A DNA stretch of 64,000 nt from Misgurnus anguillicaudatus. Taxonomy: Eukaryota; Chordata; Actinopteri; Cypriniformes; Cobitidae. Position 1 is the stretch's first letter. Each line of letters starts with the position of its first letter. Shown piece by piece: positions 1-11,220 of this stretch. The position numbers and the translations under genes were made by a program. The notes below the pieces were generated by a model. The model was not told the origin of the DNA and ran no database searches. It saw only the letters and a program-made list of their open reading frames with translations. The stretch is taken from positions 5,214,501 to 5,278,500 of the forward strand of contig NW_027395276.1 in the NCBI RefSeq assembly GCF_027580225.2, given 5' to 3'.

Positions 1-1035
1 AATTAAGTGGCATTAATTTTTATAATCTAATCTTCGGCAAACCTTCATCAGCTATAAACAACTCTAAAACTCTCACCCGTCATCAAAACTATATTTAGAA
101 ATAAGCCCATTCGCCCAAACTCCATGCCGCCCATTACAATTGACTTAATGTCTAGGTGCCTTTCCGCCTTTCGGCTCGGTCACCACTCCCTCTACCACTC
201 CATCCATACTGCCCGCACGCTGGACGCAGTGTTCATTTTGTGTTTTTTGCTTTTTTCACTGTTCAGGATTTGCAGTCATCTAAAATTTCAGTCCAGTCAT
301 CTACCCTACAACTTCTGATTAAAAAGTTCTAAAACCTTGATACAATCTCGTTTTTCTTCAAACAAAGTAAGACTTTCAAATTTAAGAAGGGGCACTTTCT
401 ATTTTCAGTTTACCGAACCCCATCCAATTATATAATTCGCTACTAAATTACCTGCAGTACAGACGATCCTGGTCGAAACTTGTTTTGATCCTTTTTTCAT
501 CGACAACCGAATTTAATTGGCTACAAGATTTTGGTAAGATTTGTTTTAATCCAGTCTGATATCCAAGCAATTAAATTTTCATTCAGATAATTCATTCAGC
601 ATCAGTGCCCCAACCACTCCCGCTCCAAACGGCCTCTCTAATCAACAAACTTAGGCCCTCAGTTGCCGGATGTCAGAATCATTCAAATTCTACATTAGAT
701 TCAACCACTTGCATATCAGAAAATCTCGTGTACGCCTAGTTTGTTTTATTTGCTTCACCTGCACATTCATTAAAATGAATAAATAATTATATGTATATTT
801 ATCTGCGTGCGTTTATACTTGCGAGAATACACTGTATGTACAGTATTCGTATATATTTTTTCCCAGCATTTTTTTTTCACACACAGTTGCACTCTACCGT
901 GCACGTCGTTGTATGGGCTCCCCGTTTGTAGGCAGTGCGGGATTTTCTTTCACCAATTTAAGTTTCGCCCCTTCAAATCGCTGGTCGAGCCCCATCACTC
1001 ATAATTTTCTTACCTTTATATTTTCATGTTGAATT
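1..1035. other. non-coding stretch, nothing recognised
   Basis: AT-rich sequence with only short open frames that have no recognisable protein motif. I see no terminal repeats, RNA gene or promoter that I can support. Confidence 0.5.
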
Positions 1036-1830
1036 TGCAACAGGACCTACCCATCCAATGCTGTGAGCATCTCCGCAAAAGCTCCCTCTGGATGCTGCGA
1101 GGGTCCTCCTGGTCGGACACCAAATTTTTGCCTTTTTAACCCTATTCTAGAGCCTTCCTGTTTGACTGCAGGCGGGACCTACCCGTTCGATGCTGTGAGT
1201 ATCTCCGTTAAAGCTCCCTTCGGACGCTGCGAGGGTTCTCCCGGTCGAACACCAAAATTTTTGCTTTTTAAACCTTATATCAAGCATTTCCTTTTTAATA
1301 CAGGCGGGACCTACCCATCCGATGCAGCGAGCATCTTCGCTCAAGCTCCCTTCGGATGCAGCGAGGGTCCTCCCGGTTGGACGCTTAATTTTGCTTATTT
1401 AAAAAAATGTATCGTAAAGCATCCCCGTTTGACTGCTGGCAGGAACTTCCCGTCTGATGCCGTGAGCACCTCAGCCAAAGCCCCCGTCAGATGCTGCGAG
1501 GGTCTTCCCGGTCAAACGCCTAATTTGAATTTTGCTTGTCTTGCTTATTAAATTTCTCACCGTCCTCACCAGCATTTCCCCTCTGCATGTGGAGACGTCT
1601 CGTTCGATGCTGCTAGCATCTCAACCAAAGCTCTCGTTGGACACTGCAGCGGCCTTCCAGTGAATTGGCCTTAACTCGTTTAATTCTGCATCTTGTTCTA
1701 GTTCGCAAATGCGCTCCCCGTTTGACTGCTGGAGGGGCTTTCCCGTCCGATGCTGCGAGCATCTCAGACAATGCCCCCGTCGGATGCTGCGAGAGCCCTC
1801 CCAGTCAAACCACTAGTTTTTTCCCACCGC
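1036..1830. repeat. tandem array of six diverged ~131-150-bp units
   Basis: A core resembling GATGCTGTGAGCATCTC recurs near 1058, 1189, 1321, 1456, 1606 and 1749, so the period is 131, 132, 135, 150 and 143 bp. Each core lies between a GTTTGACTG-like segment and a CAGTCAAAC-like segment, so several units can fold into hairpins; the last unit (about 1722-1808) shows this best. A 162-codon open frame (1063-1551) crosses four units and reads as a degenerate repeat (SDAVSISAKAP-like), which I take as a by-product of the repeat and not a gene. Confidence 0.75.
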
Positions 1831-1906
1831 TTTCTATAGGTCTTTACGCTTACACTTTTTGGGGATGTTTTTTCTGGCTGCTGTCTGTCATTTATGTGGC
1901 ATTTTT

Positions 1907-2320
1907 GGGGAGTACTCTGGGTTCGGGCTAAAATTCCGAGCTCGGAGCCCTCTCCTCGGACAGCACGCCAAATATGCTTTATCTCATTCCCTATCGATTA
2001 CATGTTAATGCGAACTCGTGAAATGAAGTTTATTTAACTAAGTTCGGGAGGAGCATGGTCATGTGATCCAACCAATCAGTGCAAAGAGGTGCCTATAAAT
2101 GGCAGTCCCTCACCTCTGTCCCGTGACAGATTTTTTGCAGCATCCCTCCTCCACCCCATCACCTCACTCTCATCTAGATTCATTCATCACAGTTAAAGAG
2201 AGGGGAGTACTCTGGGTTCGGGCTAAAATTCCGAGCTCGGAGCCCTCTCCTCGGACAGCACGCCAAATATGCTTTATCTCATTCCCTATCGATTACATGT
2301 TAATGCGAACTCGTGAAATG
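1907..2320. repeat. 119-bp direct duplication flanking a 176-bp spacer
   Basis: Bases 1907-2025 and 2202-2320 appear identical over 119 bp (both begin GGGGAGTACTCTGGG). The 176-bp spacer holds a TATA-like CTATAAATGG near 2092. The layout could be a partial tandem duplication inside an LTR-like or promoter-bearing repeat. No protein-coding retroelement adjoins it, so I do not call it an LTR pair. Confidence 0.75.
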
Positions 2321-3594
2321 CTCAGTTTAAAAGAAATCTCCGCCCACATAAACAAGCAAAAACACGTGATTGTGCGCTGTCAAGAGCATGCCAAACCAAC
2401 AGGCGGTGATATAACGCAAATCGTAAAGCCACCTTGGCCAATCAGAAGCCTAACAAAAGTGACGTCGCAAGGCAAAAACCCCTGGTTTTATTGTCTATAC
2501 GACAACACCCCAACTGGCATTTTTTTTAAATACTCAACCCCGGGAGGGGTTTTCTAAAATGTTCGGTTTGAGTGACGTCATTCTGCGTTTCCGTGTGGAC
2601 GAAAGGCCGAACCGCGCAAAAGTCACGTTTATAAAAAATACCCGTGTCCGTGTGGACAAGGCCTAAGTCCCATAAAAAAAAAACATTACATGGGCCAGTG
2701 GTTCTTAACTCTAGTCCTCCCCCCAGAATGTTTTAGATGTCTCCTTAAATGAAACACCTGATTCCACTCATCAAGCTCCCTCCAGAAAGTTTGAAACGTT
2801 TCCTTAATTAACACCCTAACAAGCTGATGAACTGAATCAGGTGTTTTATATATGGAGACATCTAAAATATTTGGGGAGTCTTGCATGTTTTTGGTCATTT
2901 TAAAGCACACTCCGTAATTGTGTCACATCCGTGAGATAACGATTATTAATCAAGATCTCAAGGTGAGCTCTAGCCAATCAGATTACCGCTTGCATGGTAG
3001 GTCCGCCCACTGCCACAGAAATCTGCTGTAGTATGCTTCTGCCTTGTCTTAAGCCCAGAATACACGGCAGGATTTTTGCCCTCCTATAAGATCATTACCT
3101 TATCACACTGTGCAACATGGATCGTTTAAACTCGGGTACGACAAGCATGTAGACTGTACGATCATGACACGGAAGCTTCGGCAGCTGCGTCACACGTTAG
3201 CGCAACGTCACCAGTTTGCGCTAGTGGTAAACAAATACCAGGTCGTAGCAGCAAAGACACTGTGCGTTGATCATGCTGAACTTCTGACACTGTCAGAAAA
3301 CTATCGTATGCTATCTTTGGACACAAGACCAGGAAACGTCCGTCTTTGAGCCTCTCTTCATTTGTATGTACATTTTTTTTCAACTAAACGGTTGTTGACA
3401 TCAACACAAAGAATTGTGGGCTATCTGCAATAGCAAAGGATACACCTCATGTATCCTCTGAATTCCTGTGAAAGAAGAGCACATTCGAAGGTCATCTTCA
3501 GAAGTCCTTCTTACACTTGTGAAATGAAACCGCCTCAATGACGTATGCAACCTCTAGAGGACGAGACACAGCTACAGAATAATTTTTTTGCAGG
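2321..3594. other. non-coding stretch with relics of DNA transposon ends
   Basis: Around 2560-2670 there is a GTGTCCGTGTGGACAAGGC-type end typical of fish non-autonomous DNA elements; its partner end was not found. The stretch from about 3045 to 3350 begins like another fish MITE (CCCAGAATACACGGCAGG). No supported gene. Confidence 0.4.
2712..2882. mobile_element. small palindromic MITE-like element
   Basis: The left arm (TTTTAGATGTCTCC, then AAACACCTGATTC) is mirrored by the right arm (GAATCAGGTGTTT, then GGAGACATCTAAAA). A related but more diverged sequence lies at 34873-34975. Non-coding, so mobility would depend on an enzyme supplied elsewhere. Confidence 0.6.
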
Positions 3595-6378
3595 CTATTG
3601 TACAACCAAGTCATCCAAGATGACATCTGCTGTCATCGCATAGATGGACACATCAGTGTCATGTGCATCAAATTCATACCCCTCTCCGCTCATGGCCCAA
3701 TAGCCAACAGTGTATTTCTTTTTTTTAGCATGGAAAGATTCAATTTTCCCATTGAAAATGACCCTGCTGCCACCCAAATCCCACGCATGACATATAAATG
3801 CCCCCACCCCTCTGCCAGCCAACAACTCCTTGATCAAGCTCATTTTTTCTTCTGGGAGTTCTGGAAATGCTTCCTCGATCTTGTCTGCACCTAATTCTTC
3901 AAACTTTTTCTCTAACACTTTCCGTTCTTGTTCACTTCTCTTCCTTTCATTTGTGGCTTGACGTTTCTGCAATTCCTCCTGTAGCTCTCCTTGCTTCTTC
4001 CTCCTCTTTCTTCTTTGTATGACCCCCAGCCTCACTGCTTTTCTGATTACTAACTCTTGTTTTTTCTTGTCTAAACTGTCCAAATAATCCACAGTGTTGT
4101 TTTTCCGTGCTCGCATTTTACAGGACAAGTAGCAGATGGTGGCATTTGGAGCTTTCTTCTTCAGCGCACTAAACATCCCCATCAGCTCTTCAGCGTCCAT
4201 GTTATGTGATCTTGCCGAGGCTGTCTCTTGTTTTAGTTTCTCCGTCACTGTCCACGTATCAACAAAGTATTGTTGATATTGTCTTTCAAGTACTAAAATG
4301 ACTGCTCTCAGACAGCTTTCCATCATTTGAGTGAACATGACTTTGTCTTTTGGTGGTTGTTGCAATTTCTCAAGGATTTTGTCTGAAGCATTCAACTGAT
4401 TTCCAAAGAGGTCTGTTGTGCGAGTTAGGAATTCAGCAGGTGAGCTTAGTTGATCTTTCAGGTTCTGCACAGTCTCTTTGATAATTTCAATACATTTAAT
4501 GTAATCAGTTTGCTCATCTGCACCAGTGTAGAATTTGGTCATCCAGGGTCCAGTCAGAAATTTCCCGAGCAAACCCAGAACTTGCATTTCAACCTGTCCG
4601 GCTGTAGAGTTGAAGTCTTCCAGTATGCTATCACGCAGGCCTCCACAGCATGTTCCTCCAGAGAGATATGACTTTAGTGTGGCATGATGACTTGAGAATA
4701 TCCCACATATATGGAAAAGAATGTGCAGTCTATTACCTCTGTAGCGTGGTATGAGGCCAAGGGCAAGATTGTTTTGATCCAGAAAGACCTTAAAGCCACG
4801 AGGGTCACCCTCGCCATCCATGTACCTCATCTTATTCATTTGAACTACAATGTTGGCCCCAATGCAGTCTTTCCCCTTGGTTTTCCCAGTAATCCCCATG
4901 GATTTCTCGATCTCCTTCAGAGCACTCTTTGTCTTTAAAGCGATTGTTTCCAGAGGATGAAGGTTGCAATTCAGCTCATTCAGGGACTTGTTCCAAGATG
5001 CACAGACTAAACGAATGGCTGCATGATTGGCAGCACAGCGGTCAGTGAGCGTGTTTGATATATTCCCTATCATTTGTTGAAGAATGTTTTGGTAGTCTGC
5101 CTCAAAAAAATGACAGTAGACACTGGCAAGGTTACTGATGGAGTCACAAATATGGATCTGGTAATCCTCAGCAGAGCCTCCTGGAAGTTCATCTACAGCA
5201 ACAACATAACAGTTCTCTTTGGTGGTGAAATGTATGCTGTTCAAGTGGATTCCCTCCTGTGTGGTTGCATCAAAGCCCAGGGTTGTGTATGTGTTCGCTA
5301 AAAGTGCTTCAGCAGTCTGGAGGTCACTTAATGCCCCCATTTCTCTGGTCATGGCTTCCACAGTAGCTCTTTTTGGCACATCACTTAAACTTATGCTGAA
5401 GCGCAGTCCAAACTTTGTAATCAAATTCTGGATGTTAGCAGTAGGCACCTGATTGGATATTGCATCAAACACCATCAAACGCATTTTATTTGAGTATAAC
5501 TTTGCGTCTTTTTTTGTAAGTTTTTTTTCACTTTCCAAATCCTGGATTTTTTCTTCCAAAATGTGGTTTTTCAACTGAAGATCATGAATCTCACTGTTCA
5601 TCGAAATACTTCTTTCTTCTAACTCGCAGCATCTTCGATCCATATCGTTAACAGAATTTGATTTGACCTCTCGTTTCATGCGTGTAAGGGATTTCTTCAG
5701 GCGCATATGATATCTTGCTTTTACTTTGTATTGTTTTTTTAATTTAGCGATGGTTTTAGCATCCTGTGATTTCAACAGGTTTTTCAAATTAGATATTTGC
5801 TTTTCTTTCCTTTTCAGTTTCTGATTAAGTACCCTTATTGTTCCCTTCTTTCTCTGCTGTGCTTCGAGTTTCTTAATTGCCAGGTACTTGCTTCTCTGCA
5901 TCTGCAGATTTTTCTGCCTCATGTTTTTCAGAGACTCCTTATATCTGGTACAAGTAGGACATTTGGCTTTAGTAACGCGTGTTGTCTTTAAAGGAAGTTT
6001 TGGAACTTGTTGTTCAGCAGACTTTGGAGACTTTGCATGGGAAACTGTAGTGGTAGTGGAGTTTTCACAAAACCTTTGGCTACATATCCCTTCAAACTGA
6101 CAGTATTCTCGCTCATTAGTTAGCTTTCTGTATTTTTTAAAAGTTTTTCCAACAAGTACCTTCACTTTATTTTTTGCCTGCTCTTCAGTCATTTCTGGGA
6201 TGTATTTGACTATTTCTCTTGCAGTTGCAGTGTTGCTGGATTTTGCTGTGACATAAAGAAAGAGAATGTGTCCATTTTGGATCAAATCAGGAGATGGTAG
6301 ATCACTGTACTTGTCCAAGAGGTGCTGTCTGGCTAGACCTGGCTTTGTGTTGGGCCCCTCCCTTCTTTTCATAATTAG
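3595..6378 (-). CDS. uncharacterised transposase-like protein with coiled coil and C-terminal barrel-like segment
   Basis: A frame of 972 codons is open from 6513, but a splice acceptor (TCTTTACAG) ends at 6379. The first convincing methionine (MKRREGPNTKPGLA) is at 6372, so I take the upstream 47 codons as intron; the protein from 6372 has 925 residues. In order: a basic N-terminal part; a zinc-ribbon-like CPTCTRYK near residue 140; a long Lys/Glu-rich coiled coil (about 150-300); and a central domain with FDATTQEG (about 367), VAVDELPGG, TLTDRCAANHAAI (about 444), NCNLHPLETIA and YRGNRLHILFH. Then follow a second charged helix and a C-terminal GVGAFICHAWDLGG to KKKKYTVGYW segment that looks like a small beta-barrel. 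The spacing of acidic residues in the centre suggests an RNase-H-fold (DDE) transposase. I recall similar uncharacterised proteins in fish and marine invertebrates but cannot name the family. No terminal repeats were found, so a domesticated gene is also possible. Confidence 0.6.
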   Translation of the reverse strand, partial: LIMKRREGPNTKPGLARQHLLDKYSDLPSPDLIQNGHILFLYVTAKSSNTATAREIVKYIPEMTEEQAKNKVKVLVGKTFKKYRKLTNEREYCQFEGICSQRFCENSTTTTVSHAKSPKSAEQQVPKLPLKTTRVTKAKCPTCTRYKESLKNMRQKNLQMQRSKYLAIKKLEAQQRKKGTIRVLNQKLKRKEKQISNLKNLLKSQDAKTIAKLKKQYKVKARYHMRLKKSLTRMKREVKSNSVNDMDRRCCELEERSISMNSEIHDLQLKNHILEEKIQDLESEKKLTKKDAKLYSNKMRLMVFDAISNQVPTANIQNLITKFGLRFSISLSDVPKRATVEAMTREMGALSDLQTAEALLANTYTTLGFDATTQEGIHLNSIHFTTKENCYVVAVDELPGGSAEDYQIHICDSISNLASVYCHFFEADYQNILQQMIGNISNTLTDRCAANHAAIRLVCASWNKSLNELNCNLHPLETIALKTKSALKEIEKSMGITGKTKGKDCIGANIVVQMNKMRYMDGEGDPRGFKVFLDQNNLALGLIPRYRGNRLHILFHICGIFSSHHATLKSYLSGGTCCGGLRDSILEDFNSTAGQVEMQVLGLLGKFLTGPWMTKFYTGADEQTDYIKCIEIIKETVQNLKDQLSSPAEFLTRTTDLFGNQLNASDKILEKLQQPPKDKVMFTQMMESCLRAVILVLERQYQQYFVDTWTVTEKLKQETASARSHNMDAEELMGMFSALKKKAPNATICYLSCKMRARKNNTVDYLDSLDKKKQELVIRKAVRLGVIQRRKRRKKQGELQEELQKRQATNERKRSEQERKVLEKKFEELGADKIEEAFPELPEEKMSLIKELLAGRGVGAFICHAWDLGGSRVIFNGKIESFHAKKKKYTVGYWAMSGEGYEFDAHDTDVSIYAMTADVILDDLVVQ

Positions 6379-6523
6379 CTGTAAAGACATTACATTAAAT
6401 ATTAGTCTAAATATATATGATTCAGGGAAATTGGACATAAATGTACTAATCAACATGTGTTGCAGGATATTTTGAATAAAATAGTAAATCAAATTAAGAC
6501 AACAAGCAAGCATTGACTTTTTG

Positions 6524-6525
<2 letters not shown>

Positions 6526-6614
<89 letters not shown>

Positions 6615-6615
6615 A
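6526..6615. repeat. (TA)n-(TG)n microsatellite
   Basis: About 70 bp of pure TA repeat followed by a short GT run, directly upstream of the minus-strand frame ending at 3595. Confidence 0.95.
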
Positions 6616-7735
6616 GATCCAATGAAATTTTAAAATTAGTTATGAATTCTGAGGATTCAGCTAGAGCAGTGACTTCCTCTTAGAAATTCCAAGAAGAACA
6701 TGCCTGAGAATTAAATGTTCAAATTAATTTCAAATTAATACAATGCTTTTCACTTAATATGCATGTGTAATTTAATCATTTTCATTTAATAATCAGTTTG
6801 CAGTTGTATCTAATAAATGCTTTAATGTTATGTTCTACTTTTGAAGAATCATCAACACATATGGGTAAGGGGATACCAACTCATGGTAGGACAAAAAAGC
6901 TTAGGGGATAACTTATACAAGACAAAAAATGTTATTAACCTATTCATTTAGACAGAATCCTCAGTACAGTCCTCATTAATTCATGTATTTTAAAGTAATG
7001 TAAACTATGTGTTACCTACGAGCATGGAGCTTGCCGGGGGCTGGTCCCCCAGTGGTAAAAGTTTTTTTAATAAAATAAGTTATTAATTTAGGTTTTCATA
7101 AATTTTAAAACGTTACTTTGCAAGATGATTTGTTAAACAATTGTTAATCTGTTAATAGTATCTGTGTATTCAACAAAACGTGGTGCTCAGTAACGTCACT
7201 TCAGTGTTTCTGCTATATGCATTCTGCCCGCCATGCCTGCGGTTGTGGCTAGTAGGGATACACCAAACGAAATCTTGCTGGATGAGCACTGTTTCATCCT
7301 AATCCTTTTCGAATAACCTTACCCTAAACACAACATTTCACGCGAATTAGGCTGTAGCTGTATCTCATCTAGAAGGGCCGCTGTTTTCATGCTAATATTA
7401 CCTCCAAATCTAATCCTAAACTTTTCAGTGTTTGCTATATCCCTTCTAAACAAAAACCACGGCTGCAGCTGGCAAAATCAGGCTACCTAATGCCTACCCT
7501 GCCAGACTGGCGGTCTTAAATAGAGAAATAAAGTCCTTCCTTGATTCGCATTGTTCACTTATTTTTAAATAAATACAATTTCATAATTATCATAAGCCTA
7601 CACGAAATTTGTTTCACTTGAATAATTATCAGATAAACAAAACAAATTAAAAAGTAGCCTAACCTATATGATTTTTTGACTCGCTCCAAAACCAACGAAG
7701 CAGAAAGCACATTATGTTTTTAAATTTTTTTAATG
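6616..7735. other. non-coding stretch, nothing recognised
   Basis: AT-rich, only short open frames. A GC-rich CTTGCCGGGGGCTGGTCCCC segment near 7029 looks like part of a short repeat that I cannot place. Confidence 0.4.
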
Positions 7736-8155
7736 CCCAACTGATGCCTGACCAACGACCACCGGCAGAACTCGCGTAATCTCCGCTTAATCTCCTTATC
7801 CTTTTCAATGTATTTATATATGTATCTCCCAAGGGTTTTTCCTCCCTAGTACTTTTTTCCTTCCCCGGCTAAAAAGTCCGGGGTTTTTTTCTCCTAGGGG
7901 GTTTTTCAACCCGGGGAGGCAGCCTTCTTGGGCTTAACTTCTATACGTTACATTAGTAATACGTTCGCTTATAATGTTGATTTATAGCCGCAGCAAATTT
8001 AGCTGCTTGTGCTATTGTGTATTATGTTGTGCTATCTGTCAATTTTCTGTGCTTTTCACTGCTTCTATTAATGTAAAGCTGCTTTGATACAATTACCAAA
8101 TTGTGAAAAGCGCTATATAAATAAAACTGAATTAAAAAATTGAATTGAATTAAAG
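7736..8155 (+). mobile_element. 5'-truncated L2-type LINE, 3' end only
   Basis: The end reads GTGAAAAGCGCTATATAAAT followed by GAATT-rich tail units, the 3' signature of fish L2-type LINEs. The same sequence appears in reverse complement at 44024-44440, which lies at the 3' side of an L2 reverse transcriptase frame. The two copies share the ACCAACGACCACCGGCAGAA block and the CCCAAGGGTTTTTCC block. Only the untranslated 3' end is present, so this is a dead copy left by incomplete reverse transcription. Confidence 0.8.
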
Positions 8156-8280
8156 AAGCACAATCTTTTGTTCTTATTGTGAGTGTACACAAATAAAATT
8201 ACACCATTTACAGTTTAAAATATTGTTTTACTTTTATCTGTATGACCACAATTTAAGGTTCAAGTTGTCATCATCTTATT

Positions 8281-8517
8281 GTGGGTTCACACCAGATGCG
8301 AATTCAACGATTTGCACGAGTAGATTAGATACAAAGTCAATGCAAAGACACGCGAATGACGCGATTGCCGCAACAACATGCTATTCGCCTCAAACACGTC
8401 TTCGCCCAAGTTGAAAATATTCAACTCGAGCGAAAATTTCGCATGACACGAAGTTAAATCCCGCGAGTAATCTAGAGGGAGTAACACGATGACCCGCGTT
8501 TGGTGTGTACTTAGCAT
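8281..8517. mobile_element. MITE with GGGTTCACACCA-type terminal inverted repeats
   Basis: The left end GGGTTCACACCAGATGCG is matched by the right end CGCGTTTGGTGTGTACTTAG, read in reverse. The interior is non-coding and rich in CGCGAATG-like words. A half-copy of a similar end (TCACACCAAACGC) appears at 24919. Confidence 0.65.
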
Positions 8518-9180
8518 TATATGTTCACTGGCGTGAATACAGGGGCACAGCACAGGGCGGCAAGAAAAGCAATAAATTTTTTTATTTAACATATTACTTG
8601 ATTTTTTTTAGACATCCTTTTGGAATCACTGCCCTAATATCATCAAGTTATCAGGCCATTAGTTTATATATGCTAAATATAAGCGCTGTGCCTCAAATTG
8701 ACACTATGTTTCACATTAAATAAAGATAATTGTCCAAAACCAAAAGGTAGGATAAATACTGAATACTACTTACACGGGACAGCAAGACATCAATAGTATT
8801 AATCTGCTTGGAAGTAGAAGCAACATTATTTCTATAGGAAGAGAAAGACGTTAGTAATATTGAACTGAGGTAGACTGTGAGAGACTGATCTGTTTATAGA
8901 CGGAACAACAAGGCAGGCGGGTACCCGCGGGTAAAATGCATAATATTTAATGTAATGGGTAAAATAATATTAATGTGTCATTTGCAGGTCGGGAATTAAT
9001 AGGCAAAAATAAGGAATCAATTTGCGGTGCCGTCAGGCGGTCTTTATGCAAGCCTAAAGTTAAAAATGCAAACTGCGAAGTAGTAAAAAATATTTTTAGA
9101 GAATACATTTTAAAACAAACAAAGAAAAGCAATATAGGTTATACTTTTATTTATAGCGTATTTTAAATTGAATAGCCTTT
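8518..9180. other. non-coding stretch, nothing recognised
   Basis: AT-rich; short open frames only, with no motif that I recognise. Confidence 0.4.
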
Positions 9181-9386
9181 ATGCCCAGCTACACTACTTC
9201 CTGAACTTCAGCCAGGTCCTTATTTCCTGTCTGCCATTATTGGACAAACTGATTAATCCAGGTGTGTCTGATTTTTGTTGTTGTGACTACTGAGGTCAGG
9301 CACACCTGGATTAATCAGTTTGTCCGATAATGGCAGACAGGAAACAAGGAGCTGGCTGAAGTTTAGGAAGTAGTGCAGATGGGCAT
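9181..9386. repeat. 206-bp fold-back palindrome (MITE-like)
   Basis: The first ~90 bp (starting ATGCCCAGCTACACTACTTC) are the near-perfect reverse complement of the last ~90 bp (ending GTAGTGCAGATGGGCAT), around a short AT-rich loop near 9280. It lies 40 bp upstream of an L2 endonuclease fragment. Confidence 0.85.
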
Positions 9387-9423
9387 TAAACCTATAAAGA
9401 CTATTATTATAAACACGCTCCTC

Positions 9424-10081
9424 GTCTAAAAGGGAAAGGGGGTGGTGTAGCTACAATATACAATAAAATATTCAAAGTAAACCATAAATCCAACCTAAAA
9501 TTTAATTCGTTTGAAATAATACTGTTAAATATGGAAATAACTGATCGTAACAACAAACGGCTTTCGTTCATTTTAGCTACCATATATAGGCCTCCGGGCC
9601 ACCACACAGATTTTCTTAAAGAAATAGCCGACTTCCTATCTGACCTTACAGTCACTGTAGATAAAGCTCTGATCGTTGGTGATTTTAATATCCATGTGGA
9701 TAATCCAAAAGATGCATTAGGACGTGCGTTTATGGATGTTCTAAATTCTCTCGGCATTAAACAAAACATGTCAGGGCCCACGCATACTCGTAATCACACA
9801 TTAGACTTAATTCTGTCACTCGGACTCAATATTAATGACATCGAAATATAAACCCAGAACGATGCCGTTTCAGACCATTGCCTTGTGTCATACACAATAC
9901 TACTAGATAGGACCGCTCAGTCTACAACATGCTACAGATTAGCCAGAACAATAATTTCCACCACTAAAGATAGCTTTATTAGCACTCTTCCAGACCTGTC
10001 TCAAATGAAACATGTAGCAGATAATCGTGAAGATCTGGATATTATAATAGAAAATCTTAACAACATAAGACTGAATACATA
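9424..10081 (+). pseudogene. L2-type LINE ORF2 fragment, apurinic-like endonuclease domain
   Basis: The frame is open from about 9424 (RLKGKGGGVATIYN) through an internal ATG at 9531. It carries the motifs of LINE APE-type endonucleases in order: GGGVATIYN, ATIYRPPG, VGDFNIHVDN, and GPTHTRNHTLDLILS. It stops at 9849-9851 (TAA) and then continues in another frame with SDHCLVSYTILLD, the SDH motif expected at the end of the domain, up to 10081. At least one frameshift and one stop therefore break it. No reverse transcriptase follows, so the copy is truncated on both sides. The enzyme would nick target DNA for target-primed reverse transcription. Confidence 0.8.
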
Positions 10082-11220
10082 AGCTTAAGCAACAAAATAT
10101 TGTTTATTTTTGTTCAACCAAGTCGTTGTACCCGGAGTCGGGCTAATGTCCTCGCTAGCTGCTGTAACTTATGTTTTGCATTGATACTTGAGGCTCGATG
10201 TGCTGCGGTGATATGTGAATTCCTTGTTGCATAGCTTACACACAACCATGCTCTTATCAACGCTTACATCCGTTCGTTTTTATAAAAAAAAATTCCCATC
10301 CACGGGGCCAACCAAAGCGATCTCATCAGCCTCTTCGTTCACGTTCACTGTGGTTTGTTGTGGTCTAAAGTCATGAACGCTAGTTGGTGCTCCAGTATAA
10401 ACGGTCCGCCGAAACTCATGAGAAATGTTCCGCGGTGCAAAAATAAGTGCGATTAAAATGCGTTAAAAATGTTTAACGCGTTATTTTTGTGTAATTAATT
10501 AATCTTAATTAACGCGTTAAAGTCCCGGCCCTAATTATTATTAAAAATGGTGCTCATTCTTTTAACTGTGTGCTACAGTTACAAAAACCTTTGTAAACCA
10601 TTATCATGTTTATTTTTTATCTAACAATCAGGCTTATATTTTAATGTAGTCAACAAAAATGTTATTAATTTTAATTATCTAGTTTGCGGTAAAAATCATA
10701 GCACATGGTCCGATATAGTTTCTATGATATACCTGTTTGGCCCACCCAAGCTCAAATGTCAAGCTATGCCTATAAAAGGTAACTCATAGATGTAGTAAAT
10801 GATCAGGCAAAAGGTGGTGGTGGTGAAGCTTTAATAAATCAAAAAAATTTTATTCAATCATAATAAAAATAGAAACATAAGAATGTAGCAACAAATCTTC
10901 AATGCAAATACCCACAAAAGGAGAAAAGAATCAAATGAAAATAAAAGAACACAAAACAACCCCTGGATGGCCACAGGTTACCTATTTTTGTGAAGACAAA
11001 GTGGTATACAGACAAAAGTGCTCGCACTGCAGTCCACTTGCAGCAAATCACACTGCAGACCTAGAGAGAGAAGAGAAATAAGATGACCGAACCATCATCC
11101 ACCAGTGAAGGCAATTAACCCCACAGCCACCGATGGGTCAAACCGAAATCTACAACGGAAAGAACCAAACAATTATTAACATTGGTAATGCAACTGAAGT
11201 ACATAAATAAACACGATAAA
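10082..11220. other. non-coding stretch with one DNA transposon-end relic
   Basis: AT-rich. A TTAACGCGTTAAAGTCCCGG segment near 10507 resembles the end of a fish non-autonomous DNA element, but I could not pair it. No gene. Confidence 0.4.

Noticed and set aside
1063..1551. 162-codon frame as a repeat-containing protein gene
   Set aside because: It simply follows the tandem array in one frame, has no start context or splice support, and the repeat units vary too much in composition to suggest protein constraint.
1907..2320. The two 119-bp copies as a pair of LTRs
   Set aside because: Only 176 bp lie between them and no primer site, polypurine tract or coding remnants are present.
6379..6513. 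N-terminal 47 codons (MLACCLNLIYYF...) as a signal peptide or membrane segment of the transposase-like protein
   Set aside because: A splice acceptor lies between them and the likely first methionine, and the stretch is AT-rich like an intron.
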